In this document: positions 1 through 8,721 of the stretch, piece after piece
How the letters are laid out: every line of letters starts with the position of its first letter
Numbering within the stretch: position 1 is the first letter of the stretch
Source of the DNA: Primorskyibacter flagellatus
Lineage (GTDB): Bacteria > Pseudomonadota > Alphaproteobacteria > Rhodobacterales > Rhodobacteraceae
Direction of reading: 5' to 3'
Assembly: GCF_900176485.1 (NCBI RefSeq)
Contig: NZ_FWYD01000003.1
Location: 434,001 to 498,000 of the forward strand
Length of the DNA: 64,000 bases
Translations under genes and position numbers: made by a program
Notes under the pieces: model-generated
The model's input: the letters and a program-made list of their open reading frames with translations, nothing else
What the model was told of the DNA's origin: nothing
The model's database searches: none

Positions 1-449
1 TCAACGGCGTTCTCGTTCAGACCTTGCAGCAAAGCCTCGGAAACAACGGTCAGCCGTGCTTCGGTGTAGCGGCTGGCGGCCGGGTTGTCGCCGTCGATAT
101 TGCCGAAATTGCCCTGACCATCGACCAGCGGGTAACGAACGTTGAAATCCTGCGCCAATCGCGCCATCGCGTCATAGATCGCGGCGTCGCCATGCGGGTG
201 ATAGTTGCCCATCACGTCGCCGGAGATTTTCGCGGATTTCCGATACCCCCCGGTGGAGGTCAGCCGCAATTCGCGCATTGCAAACAGGATACGTCGGTGG
301 ACCGGCTTCAGACCGTCACGGGCATCGGGCAAGGCGCGATGCATGATCGTGCTCAGCGCATAGGTCAGATACCGATCACCGATCGCTCTGCGCAGCGGTT
401 CTGCGAGATCGCGGGGGGTTATCTTGTTGTCGTTATCACCGTCATCCAT
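1..449 (-). CDS. parC: DNA topoisomerase IV subunit A (N-terminal part)
   Basis: This is the first 149 codons of a type IIA topoisomerase A subunit; the gene continues past the left edge. The enzyme cuts and reseals duplex DNA to unlink daughter chromosomes, working with ParE. Visible motifs are [14 protein letters not shown] (residues about 45-58), [15 protein letters not shown] (81-95) and [12 protein letters not shown], where Y128 should be the DNA-linking tyrosine. The stretch [20 protein letters not shown] fits alphaproteobacterial ParC better than GyrA. The start is the ATG at 449-447, giving MDDGDNDNK; no nearer upstream ATG is in frame. The position equivalent to E. coli ParC Ser80 is alanine here. 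Partial, so the C-terminal beta-pinwheel that would settle ParC versus GyrA is not seen. Confidence 0.9.
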   Translation of the reverse strand, partial: MDDGDNDNKITPRDLAEPLRRAIGDRYLTYALSTIMHRALPDARDGLKPVHRRILFAMRELRLTSTGGYRKSAKISGDVMGNYHPHGDAAIYDAMARLAQDFNVRYPLVDGQGNFGNIDGDNPAASRYTEARLTVVSEALLQGLNENAV

Positions 450-540
450 AGATGATGTGATAGCCGTGCGAAATGACAGGGTAAAGCTGTGCCGGGGAAT
501 TTTAGGTAGATTTACACATCTGAATACAGGGCGAATCGTC

Positions 541-546
541 TATAAT
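541..546 (+). promoter_or_regulatory. candidate -10 element upstream of the SH3-domain gene
   Basis: A perfect TATAAT lies 62 bases before the SH3-domain gene, in the divergent spacer with parC. No convincing -35 is found 16-18 bases upstream, so this is a weak call based on one hexamer. Confidence 0.3.
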
Positions 547-608
547 CGGATCCACGGCGTAATGTGTCGCTGTTTTTAATTGGTTTATGCAGTCCGAAGG
601 GCGGTTCG

Positions 609-1190
609 ATGGTACGATTTATGATGCTGACATTTGCGGTGCTTGGTTGGGCCTTTTACGAGCTGAGTGGCGGGGCGGACTTCGTGCCCGAAACTGTGAA
701 AACCGACCCGCGGGTTGAGATGAACACCGTCGCGCGCGCTGATATATCCGCGGCAGAGCTGTTATCCGTCGCCCCGGCAAACGGAAATGCCTCGTCGATC
801 ATTGCACCGCGCCAGGCTGCCCAGTCCGAGGGCGCGCGGCTGGCGTCCTTTTCGCCCGTGATGCCTGCCGAACTGACACGTCAGGTCAAGGCGAATCACA
901 CCCGGCGCGCGACGACGCTTGTGCGTCTTGATGTGCGCAGGCCCGCCGTAGATGCAGAAATTGCAACGCCTGCGGTCTCGGATGCCGCCATGGAAATCCG
1001 CGCTGTGAACGGTGATCGCGTCAATATGCGCGATGGTCCCGGCACCAACTTTAGCGTGCTTGGCTCGCTGGGGCGTGGCGTGGCGGTCGAGGTGCTGCAA
1101 GAAACGGGTGATGGCTGGGTCAAACTGCGCGTTGCCGACACAGGCCGCGTCGGCTGGATGGCGGATTTCCTCCTGTCGTCGGCTGATTAA
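609..1190 (+). CDS. SH3-domain protein, probably membrane-anchored or exported
   Basis: This 193-residue protein starts with a short hydrophobic segment (MVRFMMLTFAVLGWAFYEL), which suggests a signal anchor or signal peptide, followed by a low-complexity linker. It ends in a bacterial SH3 (SH3_3) domain of about 60 residues. The domain shows VNMRDGPGTNFSVLGSLGRG and closes with GRVGWMADFLLSS, the pattern of cell-wall or periplasmic SH3b modules. The ATG at 609 is preferred over the ATG at 564 because a GAAGGG lies about 8 bases upstream and the signal segment then sits at the N-terminus. The exact role is unknown; such proteins usually bind peptidoglycan or other envelope partners. It is divergent from parC. 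Confidence 0.75.
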   Translation: MVRFMMLTFAVLGWAFYELSGGADFVPETVKTDPRVEMNTVARADISAAELLSVAPANGNASSIIAPRQAAQSEGARLASFSPVMPAELTRQVKANHTRRATTLVRLDVRRPAVDAEIATPAVSDAAMEIRAVNGDRVNMRDGPGTNFSVLGSLGRGVAVEVLQETGDGWVKLRVADTGRVGWMADFLLSSAD

Positions 1191-1277
1191 CGCCAGCGCC
1201 GAAGCTGTCCGGACCCCGTCCGATTGCGTCTGCATGACGAATGCACTAGCTCCACCGCAACGTCGCGCGAGTAGGCT

Positions 1278-2108
1278 ATGCCCAGAAAATCCATCCTCAT
1301 TACCGGCTGCTCTTCGGGGATCGGCTATGACGCCGCGCATGCCTTGCGCGATGCCGGCTGGCAGGTTTTTGCCTCGTGCCGGCAAGAAGCCGATTGCGCG
1401 CTGCTGATTTCGGAAGGGTTCGCGTCGCCCCGCATCGACTATGCCGACCCGGAAAGCATCGTTCTGGGCCTGTCAGAGGTGCTGGAGGCGACAGACGGAA
1501 CGCTTGACGCGCTGTTCAACAACGGTGCCTTCGCCACGCCCGGCGCTGTCGAGGATCTGCCTCGCGGCGCGTTGCAGGAGATATTCGAAACCAACGTGTT
1601 TGGTGTCCACGAACTGACCACACTGGTTCTGCCGATTATGCGGGCGCAAGGGCAGGGGCGTATCATCAACTGTTCATCCGTGCTGGGGCTGGTGACGGCA
1701 CCGTGGCGGGGGGCCTATGTCGCGTCGAAATTCGCGCTTGAAGGGTTGACCGATTCGCTACGGATCGAAATGCGCGACACTGATATCAAGGTGATCCTGA
1801 TAGAGCCGGGTCCGATCGCCACGCCCTTTCGGAAGAACTCGATTCCACATTTCGAACGCTGGGTGGACTGGGAAAACTCTGCCCGCGCTGCGCAATATCG
1901 CGACACGCTTCTGAAACGGCTGTACGAAGATGATGGGCCGACGCCGTTCGAACTGCCCGCGGCTGCGGTTTCCAAAGTGCTGATGCGTGCCTTGAATGCG
2001 CGCAGGCCCCGCGCACGCTATGCCGTCACCGTGCCGACCCGTGTGATGGCGTTTCTGCGTCGCATTCTGCCCGTTCGGATGCTGGATGCGCTGCTTTCAC
2101 GCGGGTAA
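1278..2108 (+). CDS. short-chain dehydrogenase/reductase (SDR)
   Basis: This 276-residue classical SDR would be an NAD(P)-dependent oxidoreductase of unknown substrate. The Rossmann glycine motif TGCSSGIG is at residues 9-16, the NNG motif at 81-83, the catalytic Ser in INCSSVLG near 133 and the YVASK pair (Y147, K151) follows. PGPIATPF after the active site is also typical. No Asp of the NAD type is clear after beta-strand 2 (FASCRQEAD), where the Arg suggests NADP preference. The gene stands alone on the plus strand, 87 bases after the SH3-domain gene. Length and all catalytic motifs are normal, so the family is secure and the substrate is not. Confidence 0.9.
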   Translation: MPRKSILITGCSSGIGYDAAHALRDAGWQVFASCRQEADCALLISEGFASPRIDYADPESIVLGLSEVLEATDGTLDALFNNGAFATPGAVEDLPRGALQEIFETNVFGVHELTTLVLPIMRAQGQGRIINCSSVLGLVTAPWRGAYVASKFALEGLTDSLRIEMRDTDIKVILIEPGPIATPFRKNSIPHFERWVDWENSARAAQYRDTLLKRLYEDDGPTPFELPAAAVSKVLMRALNARRPRARYAVTVPTRVMAFLRRILPVRMLDALLSRG

Positions 2109-2181
2109 TGCGTCCGATTAGGCATTCGCTTTTGCACAGATTTGGCCTACATCGGCGAGAATATCCTGATGCGAGGACAAT

Positions 2182-2379
2182 ATGACCAAGGATCCATTCT
2201 TCATAGTGATCGTCGTGGTGATGGCTGCGGTCGTCTTGATCCTGATGACCGGGATCGGAGGCTTCGCAAAAGGCGGAGAGTTCAACAAGAAACATGCCAA
2301 CCGGATCATGCGCTACCGGATCGTCGCCCAGTTTGTGACGGTTGTACTGATCCTGATCTTCGTGTGGCTGAGACGATAG
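2182..2379 (+). CDS. twin-transmembrane HIG1-type protein
   Basis: This 65-residue protein has two hydrophobic helices (about 5-24 and 45-63) joined by a basic loop, GGFAKGGEFNKKHANRIMRY. The layout and the loop wording match the HIG1 (hypoxia-induced) small membrane proteins common in Rhodobacterales, where some members associate with cytochrome oxidase complexes. A function in respiration is known only for relatives and is inferred here. It is followed after 10 bases by the cobalamin adenosyltransferase gene, so the two are probably cotranscribed. A GAGGACAAT sequence before the ATG provides the ribosome binding site. Confidence 0.75.
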   Translation: MTKDPFFIVIVVVMAAVVLILMTGIGGFAKGGEFNKKHANRIMRYRIVAQFVTVVLILIFVWLRR

Positions 2380-2389
2380 GGGCAGACCG

Positions 2390-2962
2390 ATGGTGGTATT
2401 GAACAAGATTTACACCAAGACTGGCGACAAGGGCGAAACCGCACTGGGCAACGGCGCGCGGGTGGTCAAACATTCCATGCGCGTAACGGCCTATGGCACG
2501 GTGGACGAGTTGAACTCGGTTCTGGGCGTGGCGCGGCTGCATGCTGACGACGATCTGGACACGCTGCTGCGACGTATCCAGAACGACCTTTTCGATCTTG
2601 GTGCGGATCTGTGCCGCCCCGACATGGAAAAAGACGCGGAGTCCGAATACCCGCCATTGCGGATGGTCGATGCACAGGTATCTCGACTGGAGGCCGAGAT
2701 TGACGAGATGAACGCCGATCTTGCGCCGCTGCGCAGCTTTATCCTGCCCGGTGGAAGCGCGCTTTCGGCGCATTTGCACATGTGTCGCACCGTGTCGCGC
2801 CGGGCCGAACGGCTGGCCGTTGAACTTGCCGCAGCAGAGCAGGTCAATCCGGCGGCCGTGAAGTATCTCAACCGCCTGTCTGATTGGTTTTTCGTTGCCG
2901 CCCGCCGTGCCAACGACAACGGCGCGCATGATGTGTTGTGGATTCCAGGGGCAAATCGCTAA
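2390..2962 (+). CDS. ATP:cob(I)alamin adenosyltransferase, PduO type
   Basis: This 190-residue enzyme transfers the adenosyl group of ATP to cob(I)alamin to make adenosylcobalamin. The PduO/MMAB signature TKTGDKGET lies at residues 9-17 and is followed by the conserved VTAYGTVDELNSVLG. A helical C-terminal part carries FILPGG, CRTVSRRAER and LNRLSDWFFVAARRAN, all typical of the family. It lies just behind the HIG1-type gene and is convergent with the cytochrome P450 gene, with a 13-base gap. Family and activity are confidently recognised; which cobalamin-dependent enzyme it serves is not visible here. Confidence 0.93.
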   Translation: MVVLNKIYTKTGDKGETALGNGARVVKHSMRVTAYGTVDELNSVLGVARLHADDDLDTLLRRIQNDLFDLGADLCRPDMEKDAESEYPPLRMVDAQVSRLEAEIDEMNADLAPLRSFILPGGSALSAHLHMCRTVSRRAERLAVELAAAEQVNPAAVKYLNRLSDWFFVAARRANDNGAHDVLWIPGANR

Positions 2963-2975
2963 AAGCGACGACGCC

Positions 2976-4361
2976 TCAGACCGGCTCGGCCTCCAGCCAC
3001 ACCCCGCCTTCGGGGCGCAGCGTCAGGATCATGACCGGATCGGGCGCACGCCCTTTGACAGACGTAAAGCGGAATCGCGCCAGTAGCGTGGCGAGGATCA
3101 GAACGGCCTCCTGCAAGGCGAAACTGGCACCGATGCAAATGCGGGGGCCGTCGCCGAACGGCAGGTAGGCATAACGGTCGATTTTGCCGCCATCGCCCCA
3201 TCGGTCAGGGCGAAACGCATCCGGATCCTCCCAGAGTTGATGGTGCCGGTGCAAAGCATAGATCGGGACCATCACAGTATCGCCGGGGCGGATCTCCCGT
3301 CCGCACAATTCATCGGCCTGCCGAGCGGTGCGCGACACCAGCGCTGCGGGCGGATACAGACGCAAGGCCTCGTCCACGATGCGCCGGATCAGTCCAAGCT
3401 TGGGGATGTGGTCGGCCTCAAAGCCCGTCCGCCCCCCAAGAACGCGCTGTGCCTCTGCCCGCGCCTCGTCCTGAACGGCCGGATCGAACGCACAAAGGTA
3501 AAGCGACCAGGACAGCGCCAGTGCGGTGGTTTCGTGCCCCGCGACAATGAATGTCAGTAGGTTGTCGCGCATCTCGGCGGTGTTCATTCGCCGACCCGTA
3601 TCCGGATCCTCGCCCGCAAGCAGCAGGTCCAGAAGGTCCGGGACGCCGGTGCTCTGGCGCGCCGCGCGCGCCTCGATTGCACGATCCGCCAGCGATTTTG
3701 TATCCTTCATCGCCTTCCCTGAAATCAGCCGCCCAGGCCGCGGGACCCAGTCCGGCAATCCGAAGAGGTCAAAAAGCGAGACTTTGCCGGCCTCGGCGAT
3801 GTATTGCTCGATCGCGTCATGCACCGCGCCGCGGTCGATCCCCTGATCGTCGGAAAACGTCACCTCGGAGATGACATCGAAGGTGGTCGCAACCATCTCG
3901 TCATACATATTCACGGCGCGGCCCTGCTGGGCCTGCAAACGGTCCAGCGTGCGCCCGGCTGCCTCGGTCATCACGGGTGCCAGATTGGACACGTTGCGGT
4001 GCGAGAAGGCAGGCGCGGTGGCGCGCCTCTGCCAGCGCCAATGCGCACCTTCCGCGATGAAAAGCGATTCGCCGATCGCCGGGCGCAGCAGGTTCTTTGT
4101 CACATCAGATTTCGGATAGTCGTCCAGTTTTTCAAGAAGGATCCGTCGCAACGCGGCCGGATCCATCACCATATGCCAACGCTTTCCCGTGCGCCCGGAT
4201 ACCATGGGTTGCCTTGTGGCAATGTCGGGGATGATCGACAACAGGTTGGTGCGCGCCGCGCGCAGACTGGCCAGCACGCCCATCGGCTGGGTCACGAGCG
4301 GCACACGCACAGGAAGCGCGGCCTGTGTCTTGACGCCCAAAGGGGGCTGTATGGCTGGCAT
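2976..4361 (-). CDS. cytochrome P450
   Basis: This 461-residue heme monooxygenase has the I-helix oxygen-activation motif AGHETTALALSW, the K-helix ExxR in EALRLYPP and the heme loop FGDGPRICIG with Cys about 409 as the thiolate ligand. The length is typical of a soluble bacterial P450 and there is no N-terminal membrane anchor. ALPVRVPLVTQPMGVLASLR near the start resembles fatty-acid or terpene-type bacterial P450s, but the substrate cannot be read from sequence. The gene is convergent with the adenosyltransferase gene and divergent from the lipoprotein gene. No ferredoxin or reductase gene lies beside it. Confidence 0.95.
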   Translation of the reverse strand: MPAIQPPLGVKTQAALPVRVPLVTQPMGVLASLRAARTNLLSIIPDIATRQPMVSGRTGKRWHMVMDPAALRRILLEKLDDYPKSDVTKNLLRPAIGESLFIAEGAHWRWQRRATAPAFSHRNVSNLAPVMTEAAGRTLDRLQAQQGRAVNMYDEMVATTFDVISEVTFSDDQGIDRGAVHDAIEQYIAEAGKVSLFDLFGLPDWVPRPGRLISGKAMKDTKSLADRAIEARAARQSTGVPDLLDLLLAGEDPDTGRRMNTAEMRDNLLTFIVAGHETTALALSWSLYLCAFDPAVQDEARAEAQRVLGGRTGFEADHIPKLGLIRRIVDEALRLYPPAALVSRTARQADELCGREIRPGDTVMVPIYALHRHHQLWEDPDAFRPDRWGDGGKIDRYAYLPFGDGPRICIGASFALQEAVLILATLLARFRFTSVKGRAPDPVMILTLRPEGGVWLEAEPV

Positions 4362-4486
4362 CCGTCACCTCATGTCTGCAACAGATATAGGTGTCCGGCG
4401 CGGTTCTGCAAACTGCGGCGCATTGCGTGGAGGCCATGTGTCAGGTAACCCGGTCGGACAAGATTTTCTAAGTCGAGGTAGCCTTC

Positions 4487-5119
4487 ATGTTCCGACCCTT
4501 CATCCTGTCGCTTATCGCCTGTGTGGGGTTGGCGGCCTGTGGCGATGCCACACGCGATCTGAAAGACCGGCCCGATCCGTTGGGTGATTTCAGCCTTGGT
4601 TTCGTCGCTGCGGCCGCCCCGTCGCCGCAAAAGCTGTTGGTGTCGCGGGCGGCAACGTCCGAGGAATGGGTCAAGGTGGTCGAGGAGGCGTATCTGCAAC
4701 GCTTTGGCCGGTTTGACGGTGAAAAGCGCTACAATATGGGGCTGAGAGTCGAGGCCTATTCATTGCCGCCGCCCTTGGTGCCGGGCAAATCGGCTGTGCA
4801 GATTGCCGTGACGGTCTGGGATGACGCCGCCGCCAGCAAGCTGAATGACAAGCCAGAGCCCATTGCCGTCATCAAGGTTTTCGAGACCCGGCTTGCATCC
4901 TCTCGCGAAGAGTCGATGAAAGCGCTTGCCGAAGAGGCCGCGTTGGAAACCGAAAAGTGGTTGCGCGCGCAACAGGCAGAGCAGGGTTGGTTCGGCGGGC
5001 CGGTATCCGAGAGCGAAGACACCATGGCCAGCGCCGCTGTTGCAGGAAACACCGTGACTGACGAGACCGTCGCTGCGGGCGGCTCTGAGATGGGGCAGGC
5101 AGCGGCCACCGGTAACTGA
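4487..5119 (+). CDS. putative lipoprotein of unknown function
   Basis: This 210-residue protein starts with a lipoprotein signal peptide ending in a lipobox, VGLAAC, with the cysteine at residue 18, so it should be lipid-anchored in the envelope. The middle has mixed alpha/beta character, including KSAVQIAVTVWDD and IAVIKVFETRL. The C-terminal 45 residues are Ala, Gly, Ser and Thr rich and look disordered. I do not recognise a named family. It lies 88 bases ahead of the first EF-Tu gene, on the same strand, but a separate tuf promoter candidate sits between them. Confidence 0.75.
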   Translation: MFRPFILSLIACVGLAACGDATRDLKDRPDPLGDFSLGFVAAAAPSPQKLLVSRAATSEEWVKVVEEAYLQRFGRFDGEKRYNMGLRVEAYSLPPPLVPGKSAVQIAVTVWDDAAASKLNDKPEPIAVIKVFETRLASSREESMKALAEEAALETEKWLRAQQAEQGWFGGPVSESEDTMASAAVAGNTVTDETVAAGGSEMGQAAATGN

Positions 5120-5122
5120 CGC

Positions 5123-5151
5123 TTGATTTCCCTGTCTTGATTCACTACATC
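5123..5151 (+). promoter_or_regulatory. candidate sigma-70 promoter of the first tuf gene
   Basis: TTGATT at 5123-5128 and TACATC at 5146-5151 are separated by 17 bases, and the tuf start codon follows about 57 bases later. The -35 matches four of six consensus bases. The call rests on pattern alone. Confidence 0.4.
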
Positions 5152-5207
5152 GCCCGCGATGCAACTCGGGTTGATATGACCCCCCAATAGACGAGGCGCC
5201 TGAAGGT

Positions 5208-6383
5208 ATGGCAAAGGAAAAGTTTGAGCGTTCCAAGCCGCATTGCAACATTGGCACGATTGGCCATGTGGACCACGGCAAGACGACGCTGACGGCTGCG
5301 ATCACGAAATATTTCGGTGACTTCCAGGCGTATGACCAGATTGACGGCGCGCCGGAAGAAAAGGCGCGCGGGATCACGATCTCGACCGCGCATGTCGAGT
5401 ATGAGACCGAGAACCGCCACTACGCGCATGTCGACTGCCCCGGCCACGCTGACTATGTCAAGAACATGATCACCGGTGCGGCGCAGATGGATGGCGCGAT
5501 CCTGGTTGTGAACGCCGCTGACGGCCCGATGCCGCAGACGCGCGAGCACATCCTGCTGGGCCGCCAGGTTGGCATCCCTGCGATGGTCGTGTTCCTGAAC
5601 AAGGTTGACCAGGTCGACGACGAAGAGCTGCTTGAGCTGGTCGAGATGGAAGTGCGCGAGCTTCTGTCGGCCTATGACTATCCGGGCGACGATATCCCGA
5701 TCATCGCCGGTTCGGCGCTGGCCGCTCTGGAAGGTCGCGACAACGCGATCGGCGAAGACAAGATCAAGGAACTGATGGCGGCTGTCGACGAGTACATCCC
5801 CCAGCCCGCGCGCGCCGTGGACCAGCCCTTCCTGATGCCGATCGAGGACGTGTTCTCGATTTCCGGCCGCGGGACGGTTGTGACCGGCCGTGTCGAGCGT
5901 GGCGTTGTGAACGTCGGCGACGAGCTTGAAATCGTTGGCATTCGTGACACGCGCAAGACGACCTGCACCGGTGTGGAAATGTTCCGCAAGCTGCTGGATC
6001 GTGGTGAAGCCGGCGACAATATCGGCGCCCTGCTGCGCGGTATCGACCGCGAAGGCGTTGAGCGTGGACAGGTTCTGTGCAAGCCGGGTTCGGTCAAGCC
6101 ACACACCAAGTTCGAGGCAGAAGCCTATATCCTGACCAAGGACGAGGGTGGCCGTCACACGCCGTTCTTCGCGAACTACCGTCCGCAGTTCTACTTCCGC
6201 ACGACGGATGTGACCGGCACGGTTGTTCTTCCCGAAGGCACCGAAATGGTGATGCCGGGCGACAACCTGAAATTCGAAGTTGAGCTGATCGCACCGATCG
6301 CGATGGAAGAAAAGCTGCGCTTCGCGATCCGCGAAGGCGGCCGCACAGTCGGCTCCGGCGTCGTCTCGAAAATCATCGAGTAA
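5208..6383 (+). CDS. tuf: elongation factor Tu, copy 1
   Basis: EF-Tu carries aminoacyl-tRNA to the ribosomal A site as a GTP complex. The 391-residue product has all GTPase motifs: GHVDHGKTT (P-loop), [24 protein letters not shown] and GSAL, followed by the two beta-barrel domains ending in [10 protein letters not shown]. The protein appears identical to the second copy at 29252-30427. The DNA differs at only about nine positions, all apparently silent. Unlike copy 2, this gene is not inside the str operon: it is single, with a candidate promoter upstream and a strong terminator downstream. A biotin transport cluster separates it from secE-nusG. Confidence 0.99.
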   Translation: MAKEKFERSKPHCNIGTIGHVDHGKTTLTAAITKYFGDFQAYDQIDGAPEEKARGITISTAHVEYETENRHYAHVDCPGHADYVKNMITGAAQMDGAILVVNAADGPMPQTREHILLGRQVGIPAMVVFLNKVDQVDDEELLELVEMEVRELLSAYDYPGDDIPIIAGSALAALEGRDNAIGEDKIKELMAAVDEYIPQPARAVDQPFLMPIEDVFSISGRGTVVTGRVERGVVNVGDELEIVGIRDTRKTTCTGVEMFRKLLDRGEAGDNIGALLRGIDREGVERGQVLCKPGSVKPHTKFEAEAYILTKDEGGRHTPFFANYRPQFYFRTTDVTGTVVLPEGTEMVMPGDNLKFEVELIAPIAMEEKLRFAIREGGRTVGSGVVSKIIE

Positions 6384-6392
6384 TCAAACTGA

Positions 6393-6421
6393 CTGCGCGG
6401 GGGGCAAACAACCCTCCGCAG
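6393..6421 (+). repeat. hairpin after tuf copy 1, duplicated after tuf copy 2
   Basis: A CTGC...GGGGGG arm and a CCCTCCGCAG arm around CAAACAA form a GC-rich hairpin immediately after the stop codon. Nearly the same sequence follows tuf copy 2 at 30437-30465, so the duplicated DNA extends past the coding region. Confidence 0.6.
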
Positions 6422-6437
6422 GGTTCGACGTGACAAA

Positions 6438-6467
6438 AAGGGCCACCCTGATTGGGTGGCCCTTCTT
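6438..6467 (+). terminator. intrinsic terminator after tuf copy 1
   Basis: An 11-bp perfect stem, AAGGGCCACCC with GGGTGGCCCTT, encloses a TGATT loop and is followed by CTT. It lies 55 bases after the EF-Tu stop and could also serve the convergent small secreted-protein gene, since the stem has A and T runs on both sides. Confidence 0.85.
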
Positions 6468-6504
6468 GCATTTATACTGACGACTAATTTCGCCGATAGG
6501 TGTC

Positions 6505-6948
6505 TTAGGAATCCAGCAGGATCGATTTCACCAAGCTGGCTTTGTCGCTGTGGCTGCCACTGCCATACATTGCAGCCATCAGGCGCAAGCGTGTGTCATT
6601 CGACAAGTTGGCTGGGTCAGCCGATGGCTCAAAACCTTTTAGATCATTTGCGAAAGTCGTGTATTGCTCATCCGACATGTAGAAGACGTAGGGGTTGTCC
6701 TCCATCATGGAACCTTCCTCCATTGCGTTTTCTTGAAGCGCAAGGGCTGTAACGGTGGATTGCTTTTCGCTAAAGCTGCCGCTGCCGTTGATGACATTGG
6801 CGATTTGCAGGCGGGCATCTTCGCTCAGCGCTTCGTAATTTATGTTCGGAGCAAAGGTTTCAATCTGGTTTTCAAGCGCTTCCTGAGCAAAGGCTGCACC
6901 CGAAATAGTGGCTGCGGTCAGGGCGGTTGCAAGCATAAGATGTTTCAT
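6505..6948 (-). CDS. small secreted protein with two GSG-SEK repeats
   Basis: This 147-residue protein has a clear Sec signal peptide (MKHLMLATALTAATISGAAFA, cleaved before QE), so the mature part is periplasmic or secreted. It holds two copies of one motif: first LSEDARLQIANVINGSGSF followed by SEKQSTVTAL, then LSNDTRLRLMAAMYGSGSH followed by SDKASLVKSILL. A Met/Glu-rich linker separates them. The neighbouring gene at 7141-7377 encodes a third copy. AGGAGAG lies 6 bases before the ATG. I know no function for the family. It converges on the first tuf gene. Confidence 0.75.
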   Translation of the reverse strand: MKHLMLATALTAATISGAAFAQEALENQIETFAPNINYEALSEDARLQIANVINGSGSFSEKQSTVTALALQENAMEEGSMMEDNPYVFYMSDEQYTTFANDLKGFEPSADPANLSNDTRLRLMAAMYGSGSHSDKASLVKSILLDS

Positions 6949-7140
6949 AAGTCTCTCCTGTTCAAAAGTTAAAGCCGATCGTCAGCGCGACAACGCAACT
7001 GATCGGCGTCGCTGGAGAGAAAATGCGTGACCCCGCCAAAGCGTTCCGCTGATTTCGTCACGATTCGGTCACGACGCTGTGAGATGGACGCCGCTGGCGT
7101 GATGCCGCGGCGTCCGATCAGGGGTGGCAACCAACTGGGC

Positions 7141-7377
7141 TTAGTTGGCGTTCAGCAGGATTGCACGAACGGTAGAGGATTTTTCGCTCTCGGTGCCGGA
7201 GCCGTGGATGGCCTGAAGGGCGGCGAGGATGGTCGAGTCGTCGAGCGTCGAAACGTCTACGGAGGGCGCATAGGAATTGATTGCGCGGACAGCGGCCGCG
7301 TTGTCCTGGGTCATTGCGTTTGCTGCACCTGCAACGGTTGCGATTGCGACGGCTGCGATTGCGATAATGCGGTTCAT
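7141..7377 (-). CDS. small secreted protein with one GSG-SEK repeat
   Basis: This 78-residue protein has a signal peptide (MNRIIAIAAVAIATVAGAANA) and a mature part of about 57 residues that is essentially one repeat: LDDSTILAALQAIHGSGTE followed by SEKSSTVRAILL. It is a clear paralogue of each half of the protein at 6505-6948, which lies 192 bases downstream on the same strand. The ATG at 7377 is chosen over longer upstream frames because AAAGGA precedes it at good spacing and it puts the signal peptide at the N-terminus. Function unknown. Confidence 0.75.
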   Translation of the reverse strand: MNRIIAIAAVAIATVAGAANAMTQDNAAAVRAINSYAPSVDVSTLDDSTILAALQAIHGSGTESEKSSTVRAILLNAN

Positions 7378-7971
7378 ATTGTGTCCTTTCAGATGGGTGG
7401 GCTGATTGGCCCTGGATTTGTCTGCGCCAGCATTCGTTGGCGATGACTGATAATTGGGACCAACGAGGCCAAATTTGAAATCACAAAACACTCGCACCAG
7501 ATCACGCCGAATTGCCATTGAAAATCGAGGCTTACGACCTGTGCCGCGTGCAAAATCGCACAGCAATTGTGCGCGTCAAACAGGCTTGGCTTTTGCGCGC
7601 CTCACCAGTGCTTTTGTGACGCGCGCGGATGTAACAATTGCCGTTGGTGGGAGGTGCAGCACAAAAACGTGTACGTCAAAAAACATGCCGGCTGGTTCAT
7701 CACAGCACCTGCATGGGCGTTGCAAGGCGACTCTCGCTGGGTGCCTGAGTGCCGCTTAGCCCGTTGACGTGATGCCATGCGGACGATTGGCTTGCTCACG
7801 CTGCGCGTCTAAGAGAGTGGCGGCGCGAGATGAGTCCGCTGTCGCCAGGCTCGTGCGACAACGCTCGCTTTGGACTTTCTTGACGGCAGGCAGCGGTGGG
7901 GCATGCGCGTTGCAGTCGCGGGCACATCGGACTAGGTAGGCGCGGTCCGTTTCAATCTCAGGCGCCGCGCG
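7378..7971. other. 594-base gap without a supported gene
   Basis: This spacer separates the divergent secreted-protein and bioM genes. Short open frames exist, for instance one of 66 codons at 7567-7767, but they are rich in Cys, Trp and Arg, lack a ribosome binding site and resemble no family. I also looked for a BioR operator of the TTATMKATAA type upstream of bioM and saw none. Confidence 0.5.
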
Positions 7972-8721
7972 ATGCATGTTGCCCCGATCCCAACCAAAAT
8001 GACGCCAAGGGCGCGCATCACACTAGAGGGCGTGTCTTATTCGCGAGACGGGCGCGAGGTGATCGCCAAGACCTTCCTGGACATATCTGATGCCCGGATC
8101 GGACTGGTGGGGCGAAACGGGTCTGGCAAAACCACGCTGGCGCGGATCCTTGCGGGACTTATTCGCCCGGATAGTGGCCGTGTTTTGATCAACGGGGTCG
8201 ATGTTGCGCGGGATCGCCGCGCCGCGATCCGGACTGTCGGCATATTGTTCCAGAACCCCGATCATCAGATTATTTTTCCGACGGTCGAAGAAGAGCTGGC
8301 TTTCGGTTTGCGGCAGCTTGGACGCAGCAAGGACGCAGCGCGGGACGGTGCAGTTGCGATGCTGGCGCGTTTTGGCAAGACGCATTGGCAGGGGCGTGCC
8401 GTCGCCACGCTGTCGCAGGGGCAGCGCCATCTGGTCTGCCTCATGGCGGTGCTGGCGATGGAGCCTGCGCTGATCATCCTTGATGAGCCCTTTACCGGGC
8501 TCGACATTCCGACCACGCGACAGATGCACCGCTACCTGACGCAGGTGGGGCCCTCCGTCCTTCACATCACCCATGATCCGGCGGCATTGGCGGGTTACGA
8601 TCGGGTGATCTGGATGGATAATGGGGCAATCCGCGAAAGCGGACCGGCAGTGCAGACCTTGACACTTTATGAGGCCGCAATGACGGAGGCGGACGATGCT
8701 GGCGCTGACCTCCTCGACTAG
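7972..8721 (+). CDS. bioM: biotin ECF transporter ATPase, BioM
   Basis: This 249-residue ABC ATPase powers biotin uptake as the A component of an energy-coupling-factor transporter. Walker A is GRNGSGKTT at about 48-56, the Q-loop FQNPDHQIIFPTVEEELAFG is of the EcfA type, the signature is LSQGQ and Walker B is LIILDEP, with the switch His in LHITHDP. The identity as BioM follows from its partners bioN and bioY directly downstream; it overlaps bioN by 26 bases. The ATG at 7972 is used, but the ATG at 7999 (MTPRARITLEG) is equally possible because neither has a strong ribosome binding site. Confidence 0.9.
   Translation: MHVAPIPTKMTPRARITLEGVSYSRDGREVIAKTFLDISDARIGLVGRNGSGKTTLARILAGLIRPDSGRVLINGVDVARDRRAAIRTVGILFQNPDHQIIFPTVEEELAFGLRQLGRSKDAARDGAVAMLARFGKTHWQGRAVATLSQGQRHLVCLMAVLAMEPALIILDEPFTGLDIPTTRQMHRYLTQVGPSVLHITHDPAALAGYDRVIWMDNGAIRESGPAVQTLTLYEAAMTEADDAGADLLD

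Noticed and set aside
7567-7767. Possible small genes in the spacer before bioM
   Set aside because: No ribosome binding site, odd composition and no similarity to a family; overlapping frames conflict.
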